Source: an uncultured Lachnospiraceae bacterium
Lineage (GTDB): Bacteria; Bacillota; Clostridia; Lachnospirales; Lachnospiraceae
NCBI GenBank assembly: GCA_944381635.1
Contig: CALWLY010000002.1
Coordinates: forward strand, 1-64,000
Direction: 5' to 3'
Length of the DNA: 64,000 nucleotides
Shown here one piece after another: positions 17,875 through 26,627 of the stretch (position 1 is the stretch's first letter; every line of letters begins with the position of its first letter). The notes under the pieces are model-generated. The model did no database searches, was not told the origin of the DNA, and was given only the letters and a program-made list of their open reading frames with translations. A program made the position numbers and the translations under genes.

Positions 17875-18430
17875 CTGCTGATTCCTCCTTATCTTTGTTT
17901 TCAGTGTTTCCGCCGCCGACAGCGGATTGAAAGATTTCAAACATAGCCTGCTGTTCCGGGGAAAGCATCGTTTTCAGAAAATCCATGGGAGAGCTTCCCT
18001 CCTGATAAGACATTCCGTCCTCCGGATTTTGTCCGTCAGAATTCGCCCCGGCAGACATGGTTTCAAAAAGCTGCATCATATTTTTTACTTCTTCATACAT
18101 AGACATAGCCTGCCTCATATTGGAAATCTGATCCAGCATGGCTTTTTCTCTGGGGGAACAGAACGCTTTGATCTGTTCCAGAAGGGAAAAAAAATCAAAA
18201 CCGTCTTTTTCTGGTTCCTGTTTATCCGGAATTTCAGCTGCACCAAGTACATACGGATGGGAAGAAAAATATTGAAGGGTATACTGAAACTCCATATATT
18301 TTATCAGAATGGCAAGAGTTTTCTGGTTTTTGCGTTCAACATAAGGAAGGAGAATTTTCAGAATCTGTATATGATTTGTGGTATATAGAGTATCAAAGGT
18401 AATAATGCTTTCGTTTTCACAATAATCCAT
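17855..18430 (-). CDS. Unknown helical protein, first gene of a SigE-type operon
   Basis: A 191-residue cytoplasmic protein without a recognised domain. It begins MDYCENESIITFDTLYTTNHIQILKILLPYV, continues with helices, and has a methionine-rich segment (MRQAMSMYEEVKNMMQLFETMSAG, MDFLKTMLSPEQQAMFEIFQ). The C-terminus is acidic and disordered. GAGGG lies six bases before the ATG. A promoter with the SigE consensus lies 27-55 bases upstream. Together with the next gene it forms a two-gene operon beside a cysteine-rich protein and a split protease that also have mother-cell type promoters. I infer a sporulation role; the actual activity is not visible. Confidence 0.7.
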   Translation of the reverse strand: MDYCENESIITFDTLYTTNHIQILKILLPYVERKNQKTLAILIKYMEFQYTLQYFSSHPYVLGAAEIPDKQEPEKDGFDFFSLLEQIKAFCSPREKAMLDQISNMRQAMSMYEEVKNMMQLFETMSAGANSDGQNPEDGMSYQEGSSPMDFLKTMLSPEQQAMFEIFQSAVGGGNTENKDKEESADESVRE

Positions 18431-18456
18431 ACGGTTCCCTCTTCCTTTCTTTAGAA

Positions 18457-18485
18457 ATTCTATGATGTTTTTCTTTAGAATATGT
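18457..18485 (-). promoter_or_regulatory. Probable SigE (mother-cell) promoter
   Basis: On the minus strand ACATATT (18485-18479) is followed by a 14-base spacer and CATAGAAT (18464-18457). The known Bacillus/Clostridium SigE consensus is KMATATT, 14-15 bases, CATACAHT; 6 of 7 and 7 of 8 positions fit. The implied start near 18450 leaves a leader of about 20 bases with a good ribosome binding site before the ATG at 18430. Confidence 0.65.
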
Positions 18486-18651
18486 ATGATACCAGACTCT
18501 CAAAGTCCTGCATTTTCATGCAGGCACGAAATACAGAACCTTGGGAGAAGGCAAACAAGAGGAAATACATGATGATGCAAGTCTCTTACTTGCGGAATGG
18601 TAAAGCAAACAAAGCTTCCCAATTTGTGGTATCATTTTTCAGTTTTGATGG

Positions 18652-18683
18652 TTCAGGCTGCCTGAGAAGCCAGACAGCCTGAA
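18652..18683. repeat. Inverted repeat downstream of the cysteine-rich gene
   Basis: TTCAGGCTG pairs with CAGCCTGAA across a 14-base loop. It lies just past the 3' end of the minus-strand gene at 18705 and may act as its terminator, although the following T run is poor. The remaining bases between 18486 and 18704 hold no convincing gene. Confidence 0.5.
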
Positions 18684-18704
18684 TGGTCAAAAACGGTTAC
18701 ACAA

Positions 18705-18932
18705 TCAGCATCCGCAGTTGTTTCCGCCGCAGCAGCAAAGCAGAATCAGAATCCAGAGGATATTGCTGCAGCCGTTATTGTCGCCGCATCCACATCCGGA
18801 ACCAAAGTTGCCCCATCCGTTTCCGCCGCAGCAGGAAAGTAAAATGATCAGCCAAATAATGCTTTCGCATCCGCCGAATCCGTTGTTGCATCCATTGTTG
18901 CATCCGCAGTTAGTTGCTGTTAAATCACTCAT
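18705..18932 (-). CDS. Small cysteine/glycine-rich duplicated protein, likely spore coat-like
   Basis: A 75-residue protein made of two similar halves. Each has a Cys/Gly/Asn-rich stretch and a hydrophobic core ending in a Cys cluster (CESIIWLIILLSCCGGN and CSNILWILILLCCCGGN). It holds 16 cysteines or so. The start has GGAGG seven bases upstream. Related clostridial proteins are annotated as high-cysteine chorion-like proteins, without function. The Gly-rich plus hydrophobic layout recalls small sporulation proteins of the YjcZ kind. A SigK-like promoter directly upstream supports late mother-cell expression, so a cross-linked coat component is a fair inference. Confidence 0.75.
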   Translation of the reverse strand: MSDLTATNCGCNNGCNNGFGGCESIIWLIILLSCCGGNGWGNFGSGCGCGDNNGCSNILWILILLCCCGGNNCGC

Positions 18933-18961
18933 TTTAGAGCCTCCAAATTTGTTTTATGGTT

Positions 18962-18989
18962 TATGATATGTAGGGAGGCATGTCAGTGT
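18962..18989 (-). promoter_or_regulatory. Possible SigK/SigE promoter of the cysteine-rich gene
   Basis: On the minus strand AC (18989-18988), 17 bases, then CATATCATA (18970-18962), matching the SigK form AC-N16/17-CATANNNTA. It is correctly spaced for a short leader containing GGAGG before the ATG at 18932. Confidence 0.45.
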
Positions 18990-19086
18990 TTCCGGTTGAA
19001 CATAAGAATTTTTTGCTTATTTGAATTTGCAGGGCTGAGGCGTATTGTCCCCTGTACACTGACGCTATGGACTATCCGGATAAGAA

Positions 19087-19113
19087 ACCAGAGCGGGAAA
19101 CAGTCATAAAATA
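19087..19113 (+). promoter_or_regulatory. Possible SigK/SigE promoter of the split subtilase
   Basis: AC (19087-19088, context AACC as in mACm), 16 bases, then CATAAAATA (19105-19113). This fits the SigK consensus fully, and the -10 also fits SigE in 7 of 8 positions. Transcription would begin about 18 bases before the ATG at 19137, leaving room for the AAAGGAA ribosome binding site. Confidence 0.5.
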
Positions 19114-19610
19114 GAAGAAAAAAGGAAATTTTGTCGATGGACCGGGTAAGAAGAGTTGTACATGCAGAAGATGTTGGCTATACCGGAAAAGGCATCAATG
19201 TTGCGGTTCTGGATACAGGAATAGCAGGTCACAGGGATTTTTCAGGACGAATCCTTCAATTTAAAGATTTTGTGGAAAATCAGAAGAGCCCTTATGATGA
19301 CAGCGGACATGGCACACATGTGGCCGGATGTCTTGGGGGAGACGGGAAGATGTCCCGTGGAAAGTTCCGGGGGATTGCTCCGGAATGCGGTATTATCGTC
19401 GGAAAAGTGCTGGATCGCATCGGAGAAGGCTCTGCCAGCCGGATGATAGACGGAATCGAGTGGATTCTTTCTATAAGGAAAGACTACGATATTCGTATTT
19501 TAAATATATCAGTGGGAATCGGAGAGATCAGAGAAAAGCAGGAAGAAAAGAAGCTGCTTGACTGGCTGGAACGAGCCTGGAAGGAAGGAATCTTCGTTGT
19601 GGTAGCCGCG

Positions 19611-19613
19611 GGG
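19611..19613. other. Left attachment core (attL) in the subtilase gene
   Basis: GGG (a Gly codon in VAAG) is the point where protease homology is lost. The same GGG at 31128-31130 precedes the rest of the protease. Only these three bases are shared at the junction, as is usual for serine recombinases, which need a short (two-base) crossover core. Confidence 0.7.
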
Positions 19614-19640
19614 GATCGTGAAATAATAGGGATCGTCTAC

Positions 19641-19669
19641 TTGACAAAAAGAAGGTATTGGAATATCAT
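19641..19669 (+). promoter_or_regulatory. SigA promoter of the fab/acc operon
   Basis: TTGACA (19641-19646), a 17-base spacer and TATCAT (19664-19669). It lies only 27 bases inside the left end of the element, so the operon does not depend on protease transcription. Confidence 0.8.
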
Positions 19670-19670
19670 T

Positions 19671-19687
19671 ACTTTGATATTCAAAAT
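19671..19687. promoter_or_regulatory. FabT-like operator
   Basis: The 17-mer ACTTTGATATTCAAAAT contains the palindrome TTTGA-TAT-TCAAA and sits one base after the -10, over the expected start site. The streptococcal FabT box is ANTTTGATTATCAAATT, and all but three positions agree. This is a classical place for a repressor. It suggests control by a MarR-type FabT repressor that senses acyl-ACP; no fabT gene lies in this window. Confidence 0.6.
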
Positions 19688-19753
19688 ATTTATAATGAAA
19701 AGATAATACGCGATAAAAAATCATTGAAAAAGACAAAATGAAGGAGCATGATT

Positions 19754-20680
19754 ATGAGCAAGGTTGCATTTATTTTTCCGGGACAGGGCGCACAGGTTTG
19801 CGGCATGGGCCAGGAATTTTATGAAAACAGTGAGACGGCAAAACAGATTTTTGACAAAGCCGGAGAATGGCTGGGATTTTCCATGACGGAACTGTGCTTT
19901 ACGCCCAATGACAGATTGGATATCACAGAATATACACAGCCGGCTATGGTGACAGCTGAAGTTGCCATGATGCGTGTACTTGAGGAAAACGGCGTCCATG
20001 CAGACATGGCGGCCGGACTTTCTCTTGGCGAGTACAGCGCCCTGGTGGCAGCCGGCGTTATGAACGAAGAAGATGCAATCCGTACCGTAAGAGAACGCGG
20101 CATCCTGATGCAGGAAGCGGTTCCCGCCGGAGAAGGCGCCATGGCAGCAGTATTGGCCCTGGATGCTGTCAAAATTGAAGAAGTAACGGAAAGTATGGAA
20201 GGGGTATGGATTGCAAACTACAACTGCCCTGGCCAGATTGTTATTTCCGGGGAGACAGAAGCGGTTAAAGAAGCGGCTGAACGGCTGAAAGAGGCAGGGG
20301 CCAAAAGATGTGTGATGTTAAACGTCAGCGGACCGTTTCATTCCGGAATGCTTGTGGAAGCAGGCAGAAAGCTGGGAGAAGTTCTGGACGAAGTTTCCAT
20401 CAGCAAACCCGTGATTCCTTACATCGCAAATGTAAATGCTGAACTTATCACAGAAGAAAGTCAGATCAAAGATCTGCTCTGCAGACAGGTATCCTCTTCT
20501 GTAAGATGGGAGCAGAGTGTGAGAAAGATGCTGGACGAGGGCGTGGATGTTTTTGTGGAGATCGGTCCCGGAAAGACTCTGTCATCTTTCGTGAAAAAGA
20601 TCAAAAGAGATGCTCTTGTAGTAAACGTAGAGCATGTTGCTGATATTGCAAAAGTGAAAGAAGCTCTGGGTATTGTCTGA
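19754..20680 (+). CDS. fabD: Malonyl-CoA:ACP transacylase
   Basis: A 308-residue FabD. It has the N-terminal FPGQGAQ motif, the nucleophile motif GLSLGEYSAL (Ser in GLSLG), and the catalytic His in NVSGPFHSGML. A C-terminal EIGPGKTLSSFVKK completes the acyltransferase fold. It moves malonyl groups from CoA to acyl carrier protein. The start at 19754 has AAGGAG at seven bases; the ATG at 19748 is too close to it. It is the first gene of the operon behind the FabT-like operator and lies inside the recombinase element. acpP and fabH, which often come first in such operons, are absent. Confidence 0.96.
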   Translation: MSKVAFIFPGQGAQVCGMGQEFYENSETAKQIFDKAGEWLGFSMTELCFTPNDRLDITEYTQPAMVTAEVAMMRVLEENGVHADMAAGLSLGEYSALVAAGVMNEEDAIRTVRERGILMQEAVPAGEGAMAAVLALDAVKIEEVTESMEGVWIANYNCPGQIVISGETEAVKEAAERLKEAGAKRCVMLNVSGPFHSGMLVEAGRKLGEVLDEVSISKPVIPYIANVNAELITEESQIKDLLCRQVSSSVRWEQSVRKMLDEGVDVFVEIGPGKTLSSFVKKIKRDALVVNVEHVADIAKVKEALGIV

Positions 20681-20710
20681 GCAAAAAGTCTGTTTTAATT
20701 GGAGGAAATC

Positions 20711-21454
20711 ATGAAATTAGAAGGTAAAGTAGCAGTTGTAACAGGAGCCAGCAGAGGAATCGGAAGAGAGATCGCACTGGGACTGGCAAAGGAAGGCGCT
20801 TATGTCATCGTAAACTATCTGGGAAATGCGGCAAAAGCAGAGGAAGTTGTTTCTCTGATCAAAGAGCAGGGCGGTGACGCGGAAGCGATTGGCTGCAATG
20901 TGTCAGACTTTGAAAAGGCAGCTGAATTTTTCAATGATATTATCGCAAGACATAAAAGAGTGGATATTCTTGTGAACAATGCAGGAATCACAAGAGATAA
21001 CCTTCTCATGAAAATGACTGAGGAGGAATACGACAGCGTTCTGGATACCAACTTAAAAGGAGCTTTCTGCTGTATGCGCCATGTTTCCAGACAGATGTTA
21101 AAGCAGAGAGGCGGAAGAATCATCAACATTTCTTCTGTTTCCGGTATATCCGGAAATCCGGGACAGGCAAATTATTGTGCCTCCAAAGCAGGTATCATCG
21201 GCATGACAAAGTCTGTGGCAAGAGAGCTGGCAAGCAGAGGCATTACCGTCAATGCAGTAGCTCCCGGATTTATTTCCACAGATATGACAGAAGTTCTCGC
21301 AGATTCTGTGAAGGAAGCTACTATGAATCAGATTCCTATGAGACGTTTCGGTAAACCGGAGGACGTGGCAGCGGCAGTTGTATTCCTGGCATCCGACAGT
21401 GCTGCTTATATTACAGGACAGGTTCTCTCCGTAGACGGCGGACTGGCAATGTAG
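20711..21454 (+). CDS. fabG: 3-oxoacyl-ACP reductase
   Basis: A 247-residue short-chain dehydrogenase. It has the NADPH motif [12 protein letters not shown], the NNAG strand, the catalytic Ser in ISSVSG, and YCASK (Tyr-Lys pair). The C-terminus [12 protein letters not shown] is typical of FabG. It performs the first reduction of fatty-acid elongation. GGAGG precedes the ATG at 20711 by five bases. It lies 30 bases after fabD and 17 before accB. In many related operons fabF follows fabG; it is missing here. Confidence 0.95.
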   Translation: MKLEGKVAVVTGASRGIGREIALGLAKEGAYVIVNYLGNAAKAEEVVSLIKEQGGDAEAIGCNVSDFEKAAEFFNDIIARHKRVDILVNNAGITRDNLLMKMTEEEYDSVLDTNLKGAFCCMRHVSRQMLKQRGGRIINISSVSGISGNPGQANYCASKAGIIGMTKSVARELASRGITVNAVAPGFISTDMTEVLADSVKEATMNQIPMRRFGKPEDVAAAVVFLASDSAAYITGQVLSVDGGLAM

Positions 21455-21471
21455 GAAGTAAAGGAGTGTTA

Positions 21472-21993
21472 ATGGCAATGGAAATGAATGAAATCATGCA
21501 GTTGATCCAGGCGGTCTCTGCTTATGGACTTACCAGCTTTGAACTGGAAGAAGGCAATCTTAAGATTTCTCTGAAAAGAGAATATGGAAAAAAAGAAGGT
21601 GTGACAGAAGCTGCCGGGGAGATGGCGGAAGCTGTGAAGATAGAAAATCCTGCAGTAGTTGTGGAAACAAAAGCTTCTTCTTTAGTAAAAGAAGAGGTAA
21701 AGGAAACAGCTGTTGTGGCAGCAGAAAAAACAGAGGAAAAAGAACCGTCCATTCCTGCGGGAAATGTGGTGACATCTCCTCTTGTAGGTGTGTTTTACAG
21801 TGCTCCTGCGCCGGATAAGGATGACTATGTGAAAGTGGGAGATACGGTAAAAAAAGGTCAGGTTCTGGGATTGATTGAAGCGATGAAGCTGATGAACGAA
21901 ATTGAGAGCGAATACGATGGCGTAGTAGAGGCAATCCTTGCAGAAAATGAAGGAAATGTAGAATACGGCCAGCCGTTATTTGTGATCCGCTAA
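21472..21993 (+). CDS. accB: Biotin carboxyl carrier protein of acetyl-CoA carboxylase
   Basis: A 173-residue BCCP. The N-terminus is MAMEMNEIMQLIQAVSAYGLTSFELEEG. A Glu/Val/Ala-rich flexible linker (about 40-95) and the biotinyl domain follow, with the modified Lys in EAMKLMNE. The start at 21472 has AAGGAG at five bases, and GTG 21466 would lie within that site. BCCP carries carboxybiotin between AccC and the carboxyltransferase. The next gene is accC; fabZ, commonly found between them, is not here. Confidence 0.95.
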   Translation: MAMEMNEIMQLIQAVSAYGLTSFELEEGNLKISLKREYGKKEGVTEAAGEMAEAVKIENPAVVVETKASSLVKEEVKETAVVAAEKTEEKEPSIPAGNVVTSPLVGVFYSAPAPDKDDYVKVGDTVKKGQVLGLIEAMKLMNEIESEYDGVVEAILAENEGNVEYGQPLFVIR

Positions 21994-22051
21994 GCGGATA
22001 AAAAAGAAAGAACGAACAGTTTCTGAAAGTTGGAAAGGTACAGGGATTTAT

Positions 22052-23404
22052 ATGTTTTCAAAAATATTGGTGGCAAACCGCGGTGAAATAGCTGTGCGCA
22101 TCATTCGTGCGTGCAGGGAAATGGGCATTCAGACCGTCGCAGTTTATTCCGAGGCAGACAAGGATGCACTTCACGCTATGCTGGCAGACGAAGCGGTTTG
22201 CATTGGTCCGGCTGCTTCTTCCGGCAGTTACCTGAATATGGAACAGATTTTGTCAGCTACAGTCATTACGAAAGCAGACGCCATCCATCCGGGTTTTGGT
22301 TTCCTTTCAGAAAATTCCAGATTTGCAAAACTCTGCGAACAGTGCAATATTACCTTTATCGGGCCTTCCGGCGACATTATTGACCGTATGGGGAATAAAT
22401 CGGAAGCCAGAAAGACTATGATGGAAGCCGGCGTACCGGTAGTTCCCGGAACGAAAGAACCGGTGTTTACTGCTGAGGAGGGGCTTAGCTTTGCGAAGGA
22501 GATCGGCTTTCCTGTTATGATCAAGGCTTCTTCCGGCGGCGGCGGAAAAGGAATGCGTGTGGCAGCCAACGAAGAAGAATTTCTGGCTCATTTTCAGAGC
22601 GCGCAGCTGGAATCTGTCAAAAGCTTTTCTGATGACGCTATGTATATTGAAAAATATGTGAATCATCCAAAACATGTGGAATTTCAGATTCTCGCAGACA
22701 AACACGGGAATGTAGTACATATCGGAGAGCGTGACTGCTCCATACAGAGAAGACACCAGAAAGTTCTGGAAGAATCTCCCTGTGTGGCTATCGATGAAAA
22801 CCTTCGCCGCAAGATGGGAGAAACTGCCGTTCGGGCTGCCAAAGCGGTAGGCTACGAGAACGCAGGAACGATTGAATTCCTCTTAGATGCGGATAAGAAC
22901 TTTTATTTTATGGAGATGAACACAAGAATCCAGGTGGAGCATCCTGTTACAGAAATGGTTTCCGGTCTGGACCTGATCAAAGAACAGATCCGCATTGCAG
23001 CAGGCGAGCCTTTGAGTGTAGCGCAGGATGACATTCATCTGTCAGGCCATGCGATTGAATGCCGCATCAATGCGGAAAATCCGCAGAAACATTTCATGCC
23101 TTGTCCGGGCAAGATCACAAATCTTCATCTTCCGGGAGGAAACGGAGTGCGTGTGGATACTCATATTTATACAGACTATGTAGTTCCGCCCTATTATGAT
23201 TCCATGCTGCTTAAGCTGATCGTTCATGGAAAAGACAGGGATGAAGCCATCAGCAAAATGAGAAGTGCGCTGGGAGAGCTTATCATTGAAGGAATTGATA
23301 CGAATCTGGCTTTCCAGTATGAAATTCTAAATCATGAAGTATTTGAAAATGGAGATACCAATACAGGTTTCATTCCGGATTATTTTCCTCAATACGGAGA
23401 GTAG
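22052..23404 (+). CDS. accC: Biotin carboxylase subunit of acetyl-CoA carboxylase
   Basis: A 450-residue biotin carboxylase with the ATP-grasp fold. It starts MFSKILVANRGEIAVRIIRACRE. The glycine-rich ATP loop is SSGGGGKGMR, and HVEFQILADKHGNVVHIGERDCSIQRRHQK and the EMNTRIQVEHPVTE metal/biotin region are intact. It carboxylates biotin on AccB with ATP and bicarbonate. It is part of the accB-accC-accDA series in which all four ACC activities are present. Confidence 0.97.
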   Translation: MFSKILVANRGEIAVRIIRACREMGIQTVAVYSEADKDALHAMLADEAVCIGPAASSGSYLNMEQILSATVITKADAIHPGFGFLSENSRFAKLCEQCNITFIGPSGDIIDRMGNKSEARKTMMEAGVPVVPGTKEPVFTAEEGLSFAKEIGFPVMIKASSGGGGKGMRVAANEEEFLAHFQSAQLESVKSFSDDAMYIEKYVNHPKHVEFQILADKHGNVVHIGERDCSIQRRHQKVLEESPCVAIDENLRRKMGETAVRAAKAVGYENAGTIEFLLDADKNFYFMEMNTRIQVEHPVTEMVSGLDLIKEQIRIAAGEPLSVAQDDIHLSGHAIECRINAENPQKHFMPCPGKITNLHLPGGNGVRVDTHIYTDYVVPPYYDSMLLKLIVHGKDRDEAISKMRSALGELIIEGIDTNLAFQYEILNHEVFENGDTNTGFIPDYFPQYGE

Positions 23405-23466
23405 GAGATTTTTCAAATAAACGAGGGTGTCTGCGTGCAGACGCTGTCAAAAAGGAGAGACGCTAA

Positions 23467-25296
23467 ATGTTGCGCAACATGTTTAAAAAGACTTACACCA
23501 AGCTGGAACCGGAGCGCAAATCTCCGGAAGAAGGACGTCAGCCCGAGATACCGGAAGGATTATGGCGTAAGTGTAATAAATGTCGAAAACCTATTTATGT
23601 GGACGATGTAAAGCAGAATTTCTATGTCTGCCCGAAATGTGGAGGTTACTTCCGGGTACATGCGTATCGCCGGATTGAAATGGTGATCGATGAGGGAACC
23701 TTTGAAGAGTGGGACAAAGAGATGCCTTTTGCAAATCCTCTGAATTTTCCCGGATATGAGAAAAAGACGGCAGCTGTAAAAGAAAAGACAAACCTTTCCG
23801 AAGCGATTGTCACCGGAAAGGGTAAAATAAACGGTCTTGATACTGTGATCGGAGTGTGCGATTCCCGCTTTTTCATGAGCAGCATGGGAAGCATTGTGGG
23901 AGAGAAGATTACAAGAGCTGTGGAGAGAGCCACGGAGCAGAAGCTTTCGGTTATTCTGTTTGCCTGCTCAGGAGGAGCCAGAATGCAGGAGGGTATGGTT
24001 TCTTTGATGCAGATGGCGAAAACATCGGCGGCGATAAAGAAACATCACGAAGCAGGACTTTTATATATTACCTACCTAACAGACCCTACAACGGGCGGCG
24101 TGACGGCAAGTTTTGGCATGTTGGGAGATGTGATCCTGGCAGAACCCGGAGCTTTGATCGGTTTTGCGGGTCCCCGCGTAATTGAGCAGACAATTCGTCA
24201 GAAACTTCCGGAAGGATTTCAGAGAGCAGAGTTCCTTTTAGAGCACGGTTTTATAGACAAAATTGTAGAGAGAAAAGACTGCAAGAGCACATTGGCCAAA
24301 ATATTGCTTCTTCACAATCCGGAAGCAGCTATGGCGGCTGATGCAGAAAAGAAAGCAGAAGCATCTGACCGGAAAGAGACTGTTTCTGTTATGGCAGAGG
24401 AAGTTTCCGGAAAAAGAGGGAAAGAAGAAAAATCTTCCCGCAGGAAACGCAGAAAAGATGCAGAGGCTGATTTCACTGGGTTTGAAAAGACAGAGGAAGG
24501 AAAGAAGCCTGCCTCCGCCTGGGACTGTGTCCTTTTATCCAGGAGAAACGACAGACCTACCGCCAGAGATTACATCCAGTCATTGTTTGATGAGTTTATG
24601 GAATTCCACGGCGATCGTTATTTTGGGGATGACGGCGCAATTGTCGGCGGAGTTGCTCTTTTCCACGGTATTCCGGTTACGGTTATCGGTCAGCAGAAAG
24701 GGCGGAATACAAAAGAAAATCTGAAAACAAACTTCGGTATGCCCTCTCCGGAAGGGTATCGCAAAGCTTTGCGGCTTATGAGACAGGCTGAAAAGTTCGG
24801 CCGTCCCATCATCTGCTTTGTGGATACGCCGGGTGCATTCTGCGGTATGGAGGCAGAGGAGCGGGGACAGGGTGAAGCAATCGCCCGCAACCTGTTTGAA
24901 ATGTCTGATATGAAGGTCCCGATCCTTTCTGTCGTGATCGGCGAAGGGGGAAGCGGAGGAGCGCTTGCCATGGCCATGGCAAATGAAGTGTGGATGTTGG
25001 AAAACAGTATTTATTCCATTCTTTCCCCGGAAGGCTTTGCATCCATCTTGTGGAAAGACAGCACAAAAGCTCCGGATGCGGCAAAAGTTATGAAGATCAC
25101 GGCAAAGGATCTTAAGAAACTTGGAATCATTGAAGAGATTATTCCGGAAGAAGAGCCGGCTGTTCTTGAGAATCTGGAAACACTGACAGGCATTATGAGT
25201 GAAAAACTGACAGGATTTCTGGATTCCATGAAAACGATGAGCGGGGAAGAAATTGCAGAAGCCAGATACCAGCGGTTTCGAAAAATAGGAGCATAA
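23467..25296 (+). CDS. accDA: Fused acetyl-CoA carboxyltransferase, beta plus alpha subunits
   Basis: A 609-residue protein. Residues 1 to about 285 are AccD, with its zinc ribbon (CNKC...CPKC) and crotonase-type core ([27 protein letters not shown]). A basic and acidic linker (about 290-350) leads to AccA ([48 protein letters not shown]). Separate genes are the rule in Escherichia and Bacillus, while fusions occur in some clostridia. The fusion enforces 1:1 stoichiometry. The enzyme transfers CO2 from carboxybiotin to acetyl-CoA, giving malonyl-CoA for FabD. Confidence 0.95.
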   Translation: MLRNMFKKTYTKLEPERKSPEEGRQPEIPEGLWRKCNKCRKPIYVDDVKQNFYVCPKCGGYFRVHAYRRIEMVIDEGTFEEWDKEMPFANPLNFPGYEKKTAAVKEKTNLSEAIVTGKGKINGLDTVIGVCDSRFFMSSMGSIVGEKITRAVERATEQKLSVILFACSGGARMQEGMVSLMQMAKTSAAIKKHHEAGLLYITYLTDPTTGGVTASFGMLGDVILAEPGALIGFAGPRVIEQTIRQKLPEGFQRAEFLLEHGFIDKIVERKDCKSTLAKILLLHNPEAAMAADAEKKAEASDRKETVSVMAEEVSGKRGKEEKSSRRKRRKDAEADFTGFEKTEEGKKPASAWDCVLLSRRNDRPTARDYIQSLFDEFMEFHGDRYFGDDGAIVGGVALFHGIPVTVIGQQKGRNTKENLKTNFGMPSPEGYRKALRLMRQAEKFGRPIICFVDTPGAFCGMEAEERGQGEAIARNLFEMSDMKVPILSVVIGEGGSGGALAMAMANEVWMLENSIYSILSPEGFASILWKDSTKAPDAAKVMKITAKDLKKLGIIEEIIPEEEPAVLENLETLTGIMSEKLTGFLDSMKTMSGEEIAEARYQRFRKIGA

Positions 25297-25317
25297 TCAG
25301 AAGGGACAGGAGACAGA

Positions 25318-26466
25318 ATGAATTTATATCAACCGTTGAAAATCGGAAAACTGACAGCGGAACGGCCGGTTATTCAGGGAGGAATGGGAATCGGCATCAG
25401 TTTGTCAAATCTGGCAGGCGCAGTGGCAAAGGCAGGGGGAGTCGGCATCATTTCTGCCGCACAGATAGGATTTCGGGAGGAGGATTTTGAAAAAAATCCT
25501 CTGGAAGCCAATATGAGAGCCATGGAATCAGAGTTCAAAAAAGCAAAAGCCATATCTGAGGGGAACGGCATTGTGGGATTTAATATTATGGTTGCCATGA
25601 AAAAGTACGAAAACTATGTGCGCGCAGCAGTGAAAGCGGGAGCCGATTTGATTATTTCCGGCGCAGGCCTTCCGGTAAAACTTCCGGAATATGCGGCATG
25701 CCCGGAAAAAGAAAGCCCGGAAGGGGCAACTTTGTTTGAGCGTATTGCCGCAAGAAAAACCATGCTTGCTCCTGTCGTTTCTTCCGTAAAGGCGGCCAGA
25801 GTTATCTGCCGTCTTTGGGACAGAAATTATAAAACAGCGCCGGATCTGCTGGTGGTGGAAGGACCTCTGGCAGGCGGTCATCTGGGATTTTCCAGGGAAG
25901 AACTGGCTGAATACGGAGCGGAAGGCAGCGACACCGCTCACACCTATCAGGCAGAAAAGTATGGAGAAGAAATCAAGGGAATCCTTAAAGTCGCACAGGA
26001 ATTCGGAGAAAAATACGGAAAAAAAATCCCGGTGGTAAGTGCCGGCGGTGTATTCGGAAGAGAAGATATGGCGGCGCAGATGGCATTAGGCGTGGACGGC
26101 GTACAGGTCGCAACACGATTTGTGACTACAAAAGAATGCGACGCTGCCGATGAATATAAAAAGGCTTATCTGAACGCGAAAGCAGAGGATGTGGAAATTG
26201 TAAACAGTCCGGTAGGAATGCCGGGAAGAGCCATCCGCAATGATTTTCTGATGAGGATCAAACAGATGCCTGAAAAGATTACGGCGTGTTTCCAATGCCT
26301 GGAGCATTGCAATCCGGCAACAATTCCCTATTGTATTACAAAGGCGCTGATTCATGCAGCTGTGGGAGATGTGAAAAACGGACTTCTGTTCTGCGGAAGC
26401 AATGTATATCGCTGCACAAAAATGGAAACTGTAGAAGAGATTATGAAAGATTTATGTGAAGCATAA
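25318..26466 (+). CDS. FabK/nitronate monooxygenase-family FMN enzyme
   Basis: A 382-residue flavoprotein of the FabK/2-nitropropane dioxygenase family. It starts PLKIGKLTAERPVIQGGMGIG. It has the FMN loops SGAGLP, EGPLAGGHLGF and SAGGVFGREDMAAQMALGVDGVQVATRF, and NSPVGMPGRA. It is longer than classical FabK (about 315). The extra C-terminal part has a cysteine group (CFQCLEHCNPATIPYC) that is also found in clostridial nitronate monooxygenases. Its place at the end of an ACC/FAS operon suggests enoyl-ACP reductase activity, but a nitronate or other oxidase role cannot be excluded from sequence. Confidence 0.82.
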   Translation: MNLYQPLKIGKLTAERPVIQGGMGIGISLSNLAGAVAKAGGVGIISAAQIGFREEDFEKNPLEANMRAMESEFKKAKAISEGNGIVGFNIMVAMKKYENYVRAAVKAGADLIISGAGLPVKLPEYAACPEKESPEGATLFERIAARKTMLAPVVSSVKAARVICRLWDRNYKTAPDLLVVEGPLAGGHLGFSREELAEYGAEGSDTAHTYQAEKYGEEIKGILKVAQEFGEKYGKKIPVVSAGGVFGREDMAAQMALGVDGVQVATRFVTTKECDAADEYKKAYLNAKAEDVEIVNSPVGMPGRAIRNDFLMRIKQMPEKITACFQCLEHCNPATIPYCITKALIHAAVGDVKNGLLFCGSNVYRCTKMETVEEIMKDLCEA

Positions 26467-26627
26467 AAACAGGGTGCTGCATAAACCGGAAACAGGGGTT
26501 TATTCTGTCATTTTTGTTCAAAAGGTAACGATTGTTCAAAAAATATGATAGAATAAACGTGACCTATCTGGTTATGAGGCACCCTTTTTTGGGCTTACAA
26601 TACAAAGCAGGAAAGAGAGAACAGTTA

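Larger units (their letters stand above)
19137..19706 (+). pseudogene. Subtilisin-like serine protease, 5' part of an interrupted gene
   Basis: Residues 1-159 are a clear S8 peptidase. The catalytic Asp lies in VAVLDTGI, the catalytic His in SGHGTHVAG, and the strand FVVVAAG leads to the oxyanion-hole Asn. At codon 160 homology stops, and 30 unrelated residues (DREIIGIVYL...) follow to the stop at 19706. The missing half, beginning NNGPKPGS and carrying the catalytic Ser, is found in the same orientation at 31131-31562. The two parts join in frame at GGG to give 302 residues, a normal size for small S8 proteases. There is no signal peptide, so it acts inside the cell. As it stands, it cannot be active. 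The ATG follows AAAGGAA, and TTG 19131 is an alternative start. Confidence 0.88.

Noticed and set aside
18482-18682. 66-codon ORF between the sporulation genes
   Set aside because: It overlaps the SigE-like promoter of the opposite strand and has no ribosome binding site or domain.
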